A stretch of 64,000 bases of DNA from assembly GCA_019359695.1 (NCBI GenBank), contig JAHHGV010000022.1:62001-126000 (forward strand), given 5' to 3'. How positions within the stretch are numbered: the first letter of the stretch is position 1; each line of letters opens with the position of its first letter. Shown here one piece after another: positions 9,396 to 17,804 of the stretch. The notes below the pieces were generated by a model. That model saw nothing but the letters and a program-made list of their open reading frames with translations, was not told the DNA's origin and searched no databases. The DNA comes from Brasilonema angustatum HA4187-MV1 (GTDB lineage Bacteria; Cyanobacteriota; Cyanobacteriia; Cyanobacteriales; Nostocaceae). Both the position numbers and the translations under genes were made by a program.

Positions 9396-9995
9396 CTATT
9401 CTTTATCAGACCAATTCTCAGATTCTGTCTGACGGTGGGAATCCTGTTCATCAAAACTGTTTTCCCCACTACCTAGGTTGTAGTCATTGTATTCGTTGTA
9501 ATTCTTATTATTCCCGTATCCTTGTGCAGGTGTGAAGCGGTTCTCCTGCCTTAGTAGGGCTTGGCGTTCTTGTAATGTCAGCTTTGCTTTTTGAGATGGC
9601 GATAGACGCTCAACTGTTCGCCTTGAAGATTTGGAGCGTGTGAAGGTTTTCCAAGCAGCTTGCACACCAACCATAAAACTACGCGTGCCTGTTTGAACGT
9701 TTTGTGCTTGCTTTTTAGCACTATCCAAACTTTGATCCACTTGTTTAACCACTTGACCAGCACTTTTAACACCTTCACTGACATCATCAGTTAAGTCAGT
9801 GATTTCCAAGCTAGTCATGCGAATTGCATCGAGAGTGGGTGGCAACTCTCTATAAAGAGTGTCAAATAATTTTTCTGCACTGCGAGCTGCTCTTGCTAAT
9901 TCCTGCAAAGCTGGTATCGCCGCCACCAAAACAGCAGTCAGACTGGCGGCGACTAGGAGTATGGACAGTCCCAGCCAAAACAGGGGGTCAATCAC
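9396..9995 (-). CDS. DUF948-type membrane protein
   Basis: The 199-aa product has one N-terminal transmembrane segment (PLFWLGLSILLVAASLTAVL, residues 4-30), followed by a long amphipathic helical region with many Lys/Gln/Glu/Ser residues (about 35-130) as in DUF948 proteins, then a polar, Asn/Tyr/Asp-rich tail. It is the last gene of a three-gene minus-strand group with the YtxH-like gene 14 bp upstream. The function is unknown; related proteins are linked to envelope stress. Confidence 0.7.
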   Translation of the reverse strand: MIDPLFWLGLSILLVAASLTAVLVAAIPALQELARAARSAEKLFDTLYRELPPTLDAIRMTSLEITDLTDDVSEGVKSAGQVVKQVDQSLDSAKKQAQNVQTGTRSFMVGVQAAWKTFTRSKSSRRTVERLSPSQKAKLTLQERQALLRQENRFTPAQGYGNNKNYNEYNDYNLGSGENSFDEQDSHRQTESENWSDKE

Positions 9996-10009
9996 TTTAA
10001 TATCTTCTA

Positions 10010-10357
10010 TTAACTATCTAAATGTTGAGGAATAGTATCGGATTTTTCTTGAGCACTTTGTTGCTTCATTGCTTGGGTTTCCCGCAAACTAGCATCAATG
10101 CCTGCTGAGATTGCCTCCCGTAGTCGGTCTAAAGTATCATCCCAGTTAGAGCGTGCGTTTGCAGAAAGGCGGTCTGCCTGTATTTGAACACTTGTTGAAA
10201 TATCTTCTGCCAATTCTGGCAAAGCACTGGCAGATTTCTTCAAGAGTTGACGGGTTTCGCGTCCTGTGCGTGGAGCTATGAGCAACCCAGTTAAAGCACC
10301 AATGGTTGCGCCTAGCATCATACCGCCAATAAATGATCCAGAACGGTTGTTAGACAT
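10010..10357 (-). CDS. YtxH domain protein
   Basis: The 115-aa protein begins with a glycine-rich hydrophobic segment (GSFIGGMMLGATIGALTGLL, residues 7-26) followed by IAPRTGRETRQLLKK, the signature of YtxH (gas vesicle/general stress-like) proteins. The rest is a helical, probably coiled-coil, polar region. It lies between two other small membrane proteins and probably forms an operon with the DUF948 gene. The molecular function is not established. Confidence 0.8.
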   Translation of the reverse strand: MSNNRSGSFIGGMMLGATIGALTGLLIAPRTGRETRQLLKKSASALPELAEDISTSVQIQADRLSANARSNWDDTLDRLREAISAGIDASLRETQAMKQQSAQEKSDTIPQHLDS

Positions 10358-10477
10358 CTTTTTGTTTCTCTCCTTACACCCATTCTATGTGGGTTTTCAC
10401 GCCTTGCAAAATCCAAAAGATTTTATCTTCTAAATTTAGAGAGACAATTGATCAGCCAGAAAGGTTGCCCTTACTGC

Positions 10478-10807
10478 CTACTTTCTCTTTTTGACTAATT
10501 TTGCTCGGAATCTCAGAAAATTACTCTGCCAGACTTGCTGTCCAAGTGCAACTAGACTGAAAATCTGTCGCAGCCGCTGGATTTGTAGTCGTGCTGGTTG
10601 ATCTTTCTGCCGTAGATTATTAATATTCCCAAGACTAGTGTAAAGAGCTTGTGGTGCTGTATATAGTACTGCATGGGAACTACGTTCAGCAGCAATAAAG
10701 ATATTAGCTATTCTTGTGAGTCGCCTCTTCACTCGCCGCACTCGCCAAGCCACGTAGAGAAGAATCAGCGAGATCAGTATGTTGATGACGACAACCACTG
10801 TAACCAT
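10478..10807 (-). CDS. Small single-pass membrane protein, unknown function
   Basis: The 109-aa product has an N-terminal transmembrane helix (VTVVVVINILISLILLYVAW, residues 2-21) followed by a strongly basic helix (RVRRVKRRLTRIAN) and a polar C-terminal half ending KLVKKRK. No named family was recognised. It is the first gene of the minus-strand group that continues with the YtxH and DUF948 genes, 120 bp upstream of the former. Confidence 0.65.
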   Translation of the reverse strand: MVTVVVVINILISLILLYVAWRVRRVKRRLTRIANIFIAAERSSHAVLYTAPQALYTSLGNINNLRQKDQPARLQIQRLRQIFSLVALGQQVWQSNFLRFRAKLVKKRK

Positions 10808-10952
10808 TGCTTAATTTTGTTGCACCACTGTAATTTTTGCTCTTATGATGACTTTAATTGAAGCTATGAAAATCAGTCTTAAGTTGAGTTTTCGCCAGTA
10901 TATCAGGCGCTAAGTGGGCTGCTACTAAAGTGAAATAAATTTTTAGATTTCT

Positions 10953-11324
10953 TTAAGAAGAAGTTAGGGCATGTTTTTTCAAATCATCCACAGAAACCGC
11001 TTCCAAAGCTCTGGCGTGAGTTGCGCTAAGGATGACAGGAGGAGCAACGCCAGCCTCAACAGCTTCTTGCCAGCGACCAGCACATAAACACCAGCGATCG
11101 CCTTCTTTCAAACCAGGAAATTGATATTCGGGAACTGGGGTACTAAGGTCGTTTCCTCGTGATTTGGTGAATTCAAGGAATTCTGTTGTCATTTGGGCGC
11201 AAACAACGTGTAACCCGAAATCCATACCACCTGTGTTACAAAACCCATCGCGATAATATCCAGTCACGGGAGAAGAGCAGCACAATTCTAGCTTTGTGCC
11301 GAGTACGTTTGTTGCTTCTGTCAT
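10953..11324 (-). CDS. DUF2237 family protein
   Basis: The 123-aa protein starts MTEATNVLGTKLELCCSSPV at the ATG at 11324, which has an AAGGAA upstream; a TTG two codons earlier is less likely. Family features seen are LG--L--CC--P-TG(Y/F)-RDG-C, the DFGLHVVCAQMT-EFL segment and DRWCLCA-RW-EA, with Cys residues conserved in DUF2237. The small globular protein probably binds a metal or ligand through these Cys residues, but no activity is known. Stands alone. Confidence 0.88.
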   Translation of the reverse strand: MTEATNVLGTKLELCCSSPVTGYYRDGFCNTGGMDFGLHVVCAQMTTEFLEFTKSRGNDLSTPVPEYQFPGLKEGDRWCLCAGRWQEAVEAGVAPPVILSATHARALEAVSVDDLKKHALTSS

Positions 11325-11499
11325 CGCCAATTCCTTTAAGTTTGTGTGACTGTTTAAAAGCCAATCAAATATAATGCCTCAGTCGTTCGAGTCACGACTT
11401 TAGCGACCTTACTTTATGATATAAGAAATTTTCTTAGCCATTTTAAAATCGTTATATCTATGAGTTATGAGTGATGAGTTGTCACTTTTGGTGTTCACT

Positions 11500-11844
11500 C
11501 TTCACTCTTCACTCTTGAACGCCAGACGCACGCCAGGTCGTACCATCGGGGGAACCCCAACGCTCTTATCCTGCGACGGGAAACCCGTCTATGTCCTGCG
11601 GACACGCTTTGCTATCAGCACTGGCTCGGCAACGCACTGGCTCCTCAAGTCGGGAAACCTGAGATCTTGCACTATTCTCAAAACCCTAGTGGGAACGGCC
11701 ACGCCTTACGGCTATCGGGTGGGCACTGTCCACAACGTAAAAATAAGGTTTTGAGCGAACTCTAGGCAGTGCCCACCTTACAAAAATTGCAATAACGCAA
11801 CTGGTGCAAGATGTGAGGAAACCCGCCCACAGCGCTGGCTCTTC
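11500..11844. repeat. Dispersed GC-rich repeat cluster, including a possible TIR element at 11664-11812
   Basis: This gene-free stretch has fragments such as ctcaagtcgggaaacc and ccacgccttacggctatcgg that recur at 1230, 27110 and 36160. Within it, ATCTTGCAC at 11664 and GGTGCAAGAT at 11803-11812 form an inverted pair identical to the ends of the MITE-like element at 29640-29831. Between them gtgggcactg and cagtgcccac are a second inverted pair. The predicted ORF across it is not a gene. Confidence 0.6.
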
Positions 11845-12378
11845 CTAACTCCTTAGTGACTCCATTGATGCAAGCCGTACAACAAGTTGACGATGCGGCT
11901 CTTTTCCTCGGCTGAAGGTTTCTAAGTCACCAAATTCTTTCAAAAAAGTGTGAATTTGACGGCGTTCGGCTGAACTGAGTGACTTGATTTCTGCTTCTTG
12001 ACCAGAGGAACGCACTTGCTGGGCTGCTGCTTCAGCTATCGCGCGAATTTCCGCGTATCTCCTAACGCGGTAGCCGTTCAATTCAACAGTGTAAGAGGCT
12101 TGTTCCCCCTGTAGTTGACTTAAGTTGAGAATAGAATTTGCTAGATACTGAATCGCATCTAGCACTGAACCATCGGGACCCGTTAAAATTTCGATTTGTT
12201 CGGATGATAAATTGCTTTCACCAATTGTCAACCAGTAACTATCCTGTTCTGGGGATTCTTCATCCTCAGCGACGGCTGTTTCTTTCTCACCTTTTATATC
12301 ATCAACAGATAGCCCACTAAGTTGCAGCAGCGTTTTCAACCACTCCTGACCTCGTTTCATTCGACTGTCTGTCATCAT
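11845..12378 (-). CDS. jag: Jag/KhpB-type single-stranded nucleic acid-binding protein (KH and R3H)
   Basis: The 177-aa product has a KH-like region around residues 55-120 (LTGPDGSVLDAIQYLANSIL, then YTVELNGYRVRR) and a C-terminal R3H domain with SAERRQIHTFL and KEPHRQLVVR. Jag/KhpB proteins bind RNA and are usually encoded just after yidC. Here the start overlaps the yidC stop by one base (TAATG, 12380-12376), supporting translational coupling. The N-terminal Jag_N-type extension is replaced by a short acidic segment. Confidence 0.88.
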   Translation of the reverse strand: MMTDSRMKRGQEWLKTLLQLSGLSVDDIKGEKETAVAEDEESPEQDSYWLTIGESNLSSEQIEILTGPDGSVLDAIQYLANSILNLSQLQGEQASYTVELNGYRVRRYAEIRAIAEAAAQQVRSSGQEAEIKSLSSAERRQIHTFLKEFGDLETFSRGKEPHRQLVVRLASMESLRS

Positions 12379-13523
12379 TACCCTGTAGTCTTTTTCTTAG
12401 AACTTTTTGGTTCAAACGGCAGCGTTTTTTGTTTTGCGCTTTCTTCTTCTTTCTCCTGAGTATCTACAATTTTTTGTAGTTCCTCGCTCAGGGGTTCACG
12501 CGTGAGAATATAGGTTTGCAATGTCTGGAAAATATTACCAATCACCATATACATCAGCACCCCAGCTGGCAGCGGGAAGAACAAGAACATCCCTGAAAAA
12601 ATTACAGGGGTGATTTTGTTAACAGTGTCCTGCTGCGGGTTGGCATTCGTGGTATTTTGCCCAGAAAGCATTTGGCTGACGTAAAGGGTAATACCAAACA
12701 GGATAATCATGGCGACAATATCCCAGTGAACAATGCCGCCTGGATCAATTGCACCAACTCTACCTAAGGCATCAATAAAGAGAAATCCTTGATTTGCGGC
12801 GAGTCCGGGAATTGTTCCTTGGATTGTAACATCTCCCGGCTGTAAGGCTTCTATATTACCCTCAGCATCAATTCTTATCCTTTCCTCCCCTTTGGTAATT
12901 TTCCATTCAGGGATTAACTGAGTATCGGGGTGTTCTGCTGAAAGTGCCTGAAAAGGTTTACCCTCCTGAGTTTGATACTCTATCTTCGTATGTTCTCCCA
13001 CCGCTAATTTGTTGCCGCCAGGAAGGATGGCATTTACCTTAACGTGTTCCCCTTCAGAAATATAAATATTTTGTGGGGGAGTGGCAAAGGCTTGCGGTTG
13101 AATTCTTTCGATTTGTTCGGCAGGCAAGACTTGGAGATTCACGCTATAGTTGACTCCAGCAAAAGGTGAACCCCGCAAAGTGGCAAATAGTGCCAGTAAA
13201 ACTGGCATTTGTAGCAGCAGTGGCAAACAACCTGCAAGCGGGTTGCCAAATTCTTTTTGGACGTTCATCATTTCTTCCTGCTGCTTTTGCGGATCGTCCT
13301 TATATCGCTCTTTAACTTCTTGCATCCGCTTATTCATCAGGGGTTGGACGATCCGCATCCGTCGCATATTGCGAATTGAACCAGCACTCAGGGGATAGAG
13401 CGCGAAGCGGATGATCAATGTTAATGCTACAATCGCTAGTCCATAGCTAGGCACAATGCTATAGAACAAGTCTATGATTGGCAGCATCACGTTGTTCGAG
13501 AGAAACCCGATACCAAAATCCAT
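12378..13523 (-). CDS. yidC: Membrane protein insertase YidC/Oxa1
   Basis: YidC inserts and folds inner- and thylakoid-membrane proteins, alone or with SecYEG. The 381-aa protein has the first core helix near residues 15-45 ([20 protein letters not shown]) with the essential positively charged Arg in the hydrophilic groove, followed by the cytoplasmic hairpin [20 protein letters not shown]. Then come [20 protein letters not shown] and two C-terminal helices ([17 protein letters not shown] and [20 protein letters not shown]). A lumenal beta-rich insertion of about 120 residues separates the second and third core helices, which is common in cyanobacterial forms. It belongs to the rpmH-rnpA-PH-yidC-jag cluster. 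Confidence 0.95.
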   Translation of the reverse strand: MDFGIGFLSNNVMLPIIDLFYSIVPSYGLAIVALTLIIRFALYPLSAGSIRNMRRMRIVQPLMNKRMQEVKERYKDDPQKQQEEMMNVQKEFGNPLAGCLPLLLQMPVLLALFATLRGSPFAGVNYSVNLQVLPAEQIERIQPQAFATPPQNIYISEGEHVKVNAILPGGNKLAVGEHTKIEYQTQEGKPFQALSAEHPDTQLIPEWKITKGEERIRIDAEGNIEALQPGDVTIQGTIPGLAANQGFLFIDALGRVGAIDPGGIVHWDIVAMIILFGITLYVSQMLSGQNTTNANPQQDTVNKITPVIFSGMFLFFPLPAGVLMYMVIGNIFQTLQTYILTREPLSEELQKIVDTQEKEEESAKQKTLPFEPKSSKKKTTG

Positions 13524-13742
13524 TATTCTGAATTCAACCTGAGATACTGTAAATTGACATCATCTAATTTATCTAAATCATGATTTAGATTGCGACTAGC
13601 GTGGTACTACGGATAGCCGCACATTATATGAGTAGGGGAAATAATGAGAGTCAGGAAGTGAGGGAGTCAGAAAGTGTGGGAGTGTGAGGAAATATTCCTC
13701 CCTCATTCGCTCCCTTTCTCCTGTTTTCCCTCATTCTCTTTA

Positions 13743-14132
13743 TCACTTTTCAGCGCCCGCATAATTGGGATTTTTGGCTCTGACTTTTTCTTCAATGTAG
13801 TCATAAATTTCCCTAAACTTAGGAAGCGCCCGTATTTCCAGACGGCTACCGTCTCTTAAGGTTATAACCATATCTCCCCACAAGCCAATACCACGGGGAA
13901 TTTTAGCCATTTTGACAATTTCTGAGTAAATGACGTCGCTGCGAGAACGTCCCATCCAACCACCCATGACGGAGATCCTGCGATCAGTGATACGATAGCG
14001 TAGCCACAATGCCCTAACAATCGCCCCAACAGTCAATGGCAGACCAACAATAGTGAATCCAATCAATATACTTGTGATTAAATCCCCAATATGTGGACCA
14101 CCCTCATAATAAACTTCTTCACGAATGCCCAT
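13743..14132 (-). CDS. PH domain-containing membrane protein in the rnpA-yidC cluster
   Basis: The 129-aa protein has a hydrophobic segment near residues 15-45 (LITSILIGFTIVGLPLTVGA) and a bacterial PH domain with YRITDRRISVMGGWMGR, DVIYSEIVKM and LRDGSRLEIRALPKFREIYDYI. Its start lies 14 bp inside rnpA, so the two are probably coupled. The position between rnpA and yidC is common in cyanobacteria. The function is unknown, probably membrane-associated. Confidence 0.82.
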   Translation of the reverse strand: MGIREEVYYEGGPHIGDLITSILIGFTIVGLPLTVGAIVRALWLRYRITDRRISVMGGWMGRSRSDVIYSEIVKMAKIPRGIGLWGDMVITLRDGSRLEIRALPKFREIYDYIEEKVRAKNPNYAGAEK

Positions 14133-14538
14133 TGAACACCTCAGCTTGTTCCAATAACTGCTCTAATTCTTGCAGAAATTGTTGGGTCACGCACTTCGTA
14201 TCTGCTACTGGTTTCACAACAACTACAATCCGCCATCCTGGTGACATTTTGGGCAACAACCGATACAAAGCTGCTGCAATTTGGCGTTTGAGGCGGTTAC
14301 GAACAACTGCTCGTTTGCTAACCTTTGTACTAATCGAAATTCCTATTTGGGCTGGAGTAAGATGCTTTGTGTTTTTTGTGTTTACACTTTCAGGAGCCGT
14401 ATTACAAGAAGGCTTAGAGGAAGGAGATGGTCGTAATGCTCTCAATGTTATATGTGAACCATGACGACGGATTCCTTCACGGAAAACTGCCTGAAAATCT
14501 CTTCGGGATTTTAGCCGATTTGCCTTGGGCAATGCCAC
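14119..14538 (-). CDS. rnpA: Ribonuclease P protein component
   Basis: RnpA assists the RnpB ribozyme in removing 5' leaders from tRNA precursors. The 139-aa product starts with GTG (14538) as MALPKANRLKSRRDFQAVF. It has the conserved central motif KVSKRAVVRNRLKRQIAAAL (the RNR signature) and a C-terminal helix with VVVVKP. Between residues 40 and 70 it carries a Ser/Pro/Thr/Asn-rich insertion that lengthens it beyond the usual 115-120 aa. rpmH lies 27 bp upstream, the classic pairing. Confidence 0.93.
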   Translation of the reverse strand: MALPKANRLKSRRDFQAVFREGIRRHGSHITLRALRPSPSSKPSCNTAPESVNTKNTKHLTPAQIGISISTKVSKRAVVRNRLKRQIAAALYRLLPKMSPGWRIVVVVKPVADTKCVTQQFLQELEQLLEQAEVFNGHS

Positions 14539-14565
14539 AATTGCTATAATTAGCTTTTTTCTGCT

Positions 14566-14700
14566 CTAAACGCTCAAACGGTGGCGTCCCTTTTTCCTTC
14601 TTGCCCGGATGACATTTCTACCATCTGGAGTTCGCATTCTAGCGCGAAAACCTGAGGTTCTTTTTCTCTTGCGACAAGTGCCTTCCAATGTTCTCTTCAT
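14566..14700 (-). CDS. rpmH: 50S ribosomal protein L34
   Basis: The 44-residue ORF reads [18 protein letters not shown] and continues with [20 protein letters not shown], the unmistakable L34 sequence, ending RHRLSV. L34 is a basic protein of the large ribosomal subunit. It is too short for an ordinary ORF cut-off but lies exactly where expected, directly upstream of rnpA on the minus strand. The family hallmark (F)RARM-T--GR-V--ARR-KGR--L is complete. Confidence 0.97.
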   Translation of the reverse strand: MKRTLEGTCRKRKRTSGFRARMRTPDGRNVIRARRKKGRHRLSV

Positions 14701-15072
14701 GTTTTTATCCTCTTAGACAATTATCATAAAAAAAGTCACGATTCGCTATTATATCATAAAATTTGTTTTTTGAAATCCAGCAGTAATGCTAAAGCTAGAA
14801 AGCCGTCATCAGTCATTTGTCTATTGTCAAGGATAACGGCAAAACTCTAACCATTCCTGTGCAAAGCAGGTAGTGGTAATTTATTTGGCTTTGTTTGACT
14901 CACTAATGACTAGACAAGATTGCAAAAGTAACAATAGCCACTCTTGTGAGGATCTTGTGAGCAAAGGGTAAAAATTTAAGAGGAAAGGGTTTTTCTTATT
15001 CTTTTCCCCCTTACCCCTTACCCTTTTCCCTAGAACTGCCACGAAGTCTACTGATGATTGATGAGTCATGGC
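14701..15072. other. Intergenic region upstream of rpmH
   Basis: About 370 bases. The part next to rpmH is AT-rich and should hold the promoter of the rpmH-jag cluster. Positions 14960-15035 hold CCCTTACCCC-type and GGGTAAA-type short repeats that can pair with each other. A 62-codon ORF here is low complexity and is not called. Confidence 0.45.
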
Positions 15073-15585
15073 TTAACTAATGCTTATGATCCACGTGCCG
15101 ATGTAGCGCGATAATGGCACATCGCCGGGAGACTGAATTGAGCAGTTAAAATAAAACATTCCCCCAGAAGACGGGTTTTTCACGTTAGAGAGAATCAACT
15201 CAACATCAGTACCTGCTGGTACTGCTTCTTGGGGAAAAATTTCAAGAACGTGATTTTCTTTATCCCACTTCACGTCTGAGAGTGCAATCTTTTTGCCTTT
15301 AGCCTTGACCTCAATTTCCTTGCTGTCAAAGGTTCCTTGGTAGTAATTAGGATAAGAAATGACAAATCGAGCAACTGCTGTTTTCATCTTTTTGCTAGAA
15401 ATTTTCAGTCTGTATCTGTCCCAGCCATTGGTTTGACCGCCAAAATCTAATCGGAACGGTAGCTGATTTTCGCCTTTGACACCACTAAATATCGTCAACC
15501 CTGGCAAACTTTGTGCCCAGCTTATAGCTGGTATCCCAGCTAGCAAACAACTTGTCACGGCTAAAGTAGAGAGTAAACGTCGCAT
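15073..15585 (-). CDS. DUF2808 domain exported protein
   Basis: The 170-aa protein has a cleavable signal peptide (residues 1-24, MRRLLSTLAVTSCLLAGIPA, cleavage after ISWAQ) and a beta-rich exported domain with PFRLDFGGQTNGWDRYRLKI, FVISYPNYYQGTFDSKEIEV and ILSNVKNPSSGGMFYFNC. These match cyanobacterial DUF2808 proteins. The role is unknown; it should be periplasmic or outer-membrane associated. It is a single gene with a long AT-rich upstream region. Confidence 0.85.
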   Translation of the reverse strand: MRRLLSTLAVTSCLLAGIPAISWAQSLPGLTIFSGVKGENQLPFRLDFGGQTNGWDRYRLKISSKKMKTAVARFVISYPNYYQGTFDSKEIEVKAKGKKIALSDVKWDKENHVLEIFPQEAVPAGTDVELILSNVKNPSSGGMFYFNCSIQSPGDVPLSRYIGTWIISIS

Positions 15586-16286
15586 GGTTAAGCTCCTGAG
15601 GCAGAAATAGATCTTTTGTTTAAAATAACTAGGACGGAACGTTCGTAACTAAAACTTTACTACTTAACATTTAGATATTGGGACGTAAATTGCTAATAAA
15701 AGTGTCATTCTAAGTACTTTCACTTCAAAATAGTATTTTTATACTAAGTGAATGCCCTGAAAAAATTTTGATGAATTTGAAGTCACTAAAAACACGGTTG
15801 AAATTTTATTTTGTTACCAAATATGTATAGATATATATAAAATGTTATAAAAGTTGAAAAAATAAATATGAAAATTAGTAGTTAACTTGAACGAGATTCG
15901 ATAAGATAAGTTGTAATCAAGTCAGGGTTGACTAATATTATTTGGGGATAGTTTTTGAGAATTTTACTAATATTGCAATATGTAAAAAAATCCAGAAAAA
16001 TTCTTGAATCCCTAAAAGAAGTTAAAGACAAACACGTAAAATTTGGGGATTGACATAGGATGTGTAATAGAAGCCCCTCTTTTCAAATACATGGGAATCT
16101 GGAAACCCTGCAAGAATTAAATTGAAACTTTGCGTAGGTCATTATCGAGTTTGAGAGCGAAGGTAAAATTGATTGGGCAAACCAACTACTAATAGCTGCA
16201 GCCCATGCACGATAAGTGCGCCTATTGCCTCTTAAGAAAAATTTCACAAATTGCCAAAAATAGGTATTTATCTTCAAGGAGATTGC
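15586..16286. other. AT-rich intergenic region between divergent DUF2808 and pntA genes
   Basis: Seven hundred bases without a credible gene. The region is strongly AT-rich and must carry the promoters of both flanking genes, which diverge. An AAGGAG at 16276-16281 is the ribosome-binding site of pntA. The apparent minus-strand ORF at 16083-16277 resembles nothing and is left out. No repeat family was recognised. Confidence 0.5.
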
Positions 16287-17450
16287 ATGAGAATAGCAGT
16301 TGCCAAAGAAATTGAAGTCTGTGAGCGTCGAGTTGCCTTAATTCCTGACATCGTTGCCCGATTGGTAAAACAAGGTGTAGAAGTGTCGGTAGAAACTGGT
16401 GCAGGTGAGCGGGCTTTCTTTTCTGATGCTGCTTATGAAGCAGCAGGAGCGAAAGTGATCACTGATACTGCTCAATTATGGGGCGAAGCAGATATTCTGC
16501 TTAAAGTGAGTCCACCTCAAGAGCGAGAAGATGGACGCTCAGAAATTGACTTACTCAAGGAAGGATCTGTACTCATTAGCTTTCTTAACCCTTTAGGAAA
16601 TCCATCCGTAGCGCAGCGACTGGCAGAACGCAAGGTAACTGCTATGAGTATGGAGATGATCCCGCGCACGACTCGGGCACAAAGCATGGATGCTTTATCG
16701 TCCCAAGCATCAATTGCAGGTTACAAAGCAGTCCTAATTGGTGCAGCAGCATTACCAAAATATTTCCCGATGTTGACAACAGCGGCTGGAACGATCGCTC
16801 CGGCGAAAGTGTTTATCATGGGGGCTGGTGTGGCTGGGTTGCAGGCGATCGCCACCGCCAGACGTTTGGGAGCGATCGTCGAAGCGTTTGATATTCGTCC
16901 CGCCGTCAAAGAAGAAGTCCAAAGTTTGGGGGCAAAATTTGTCGAAGTCAAACTAGAAGAAGAAACAACCGCCGCTGGAGGCTACGCTAAAGAAATTTCT
17001 GAAGCCAGCAAACAGCGCACTCAGGAAGTTGTCGCCGAACACGTCAAGAATGCTGATGTGGTGATTACCACCGCCCAAGTTCCTGGTAGAAAAGCACCTG
17101 TTTTAGTTACTGAAGAGATGGTAGCGCAGATGAAACCAGGTTCAGTGATTGTGGATATCGCCGCTGAACAGGGTGGTAACTGTGCTTGCACTGATCCCGG
17201 CAAAGATATTGTGTGGAATGGCATCACTATCATTGGTCCCATCAATTTACCATCATCCATGCCAGTTCATGCCAGCCAACTTTATTCCAAAAATTTGTCG
17301 TCGTTGATGCAACTGTTGATTAAAGACAATGGTTTAAATGTCAACTTTGCCGACGACATCGTTGATGCGGCTTGTGTTACCCACGGTGGCGAAATTCGTA
17401 ACCAGCGGGTGAAAGATGCCTTACAAGCTTTAAGCGGTGTGGCAAGTTAA
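16287..17450 (+). CDS. pntA: NAD(P) transhydrogenase subunit alpha part 1 (NAD-binding domain I)
   Basis: PntAB couples hydride transfer between NADH and NADP+ to proton movement across the membrane. This soluble dI subunit of 387 aa starts MRIAVAKEIEVCERRVALIP with AAGGAG six bases upstream. Conserved segments are the alanine dehydrogenase/PNT N-terminus, RTTRAQSMDALSSQASIAGY, the nucleotide-binding GAGVAGLQAIATARRLGA and DIAAEQGGNCACT. The 12 extra upstream codons of the open frame are rejected. Genes for dII-alpha and dIII follow in the same direction. Confidence 0.96.
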   Translation: MRIAVAKEIEVCERRVALIPDIVARLVKQGVEVSVETGAGERAFFSDAAYEAAGAKVITDTAQLWGEADILLKVSPPQEREDGRSEIDLLKEGSVLISFLNPLGNPSVAQRLAERKVTAMSMEMIPRTTRAQSMDALSSQASIAGYKAVLIGAAALPKYFPMLTTAAGTIAPAKVFIMGAGVAGLQAIATARRLGAIVEAFDIRPAVKEEVQSLGAKFVEVKLEEETTAAGGYAKEISEASKQRTQEVVAEHVKNADVVITTAQVPGRKAPVLVTEEMVAQMKPGSVIVDIAAEQGGNCACTDPGKDIVWNGITIIGPINLPSSMPVHASQLYSKNLSSLMQLLIKDNGLNVNFADDIVDAACVTHGGEIRNQRVKDALQALSGVAS

Positions 17451-17510
17451 TTAATTCGTAGTAACTGCGTGCTTACTACAACTCAATTTGCATAAGGAGT
17501 TTACCCTGCG

Positions 17511-17804
17511 ATGACAGAAGCATTAATCGCTGCCTTGTTTGTGTTTGTTTTGGCATCCTTTACTGGATTTGAAGTTATCAACAAAGTTCCACCAACCCTC
17601 CACACACCCTTAATGTCAGGTTCCAACGCGATTTCTGGAATTGCTGTACTGGGTGCGATCGTGGCTTCTGGTGCTAGAGAGACGAATTTATCAGTCATTT
17701 TAGGTTTGATTGCCGTGGTATTGGCAATGGTTAACGTGGTGGGTGGCTTCCTAGTCACAGACAGAATGCTGCAAATGTTCAAGAAAAAGGAGATTAAGGC
17801 GTGA
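17511..17804 (+). CDS. pntA2: NAD(P) transhydrogenase subunit alpha part 2 (membrane)
   Basis: The 97-aa membrane protein has three hydrophobic helices (IAALFVFVLASFTGFEVINK, NAISGIAVLGAIVASGA, and ILGLIAVVLAMVNVVGGFLV) and ends FLVTDRMLQMFKKKE, exactly the dII-alpha segment of split-type PntA. It starts with ATG 60 bp after pntA, preceded by AAGGAG, and its stop overlaps the pntB GTG by four bases. Confidence 0.95.
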   Translation: MTEALIAALFVFVLASFTGFEVINKVPPTLHTPLMSGSNAISGIAVLGAIVASGARETNLSVILGLIAVVLAMVNVVGGFLVTDRMLQMFKKKEIKA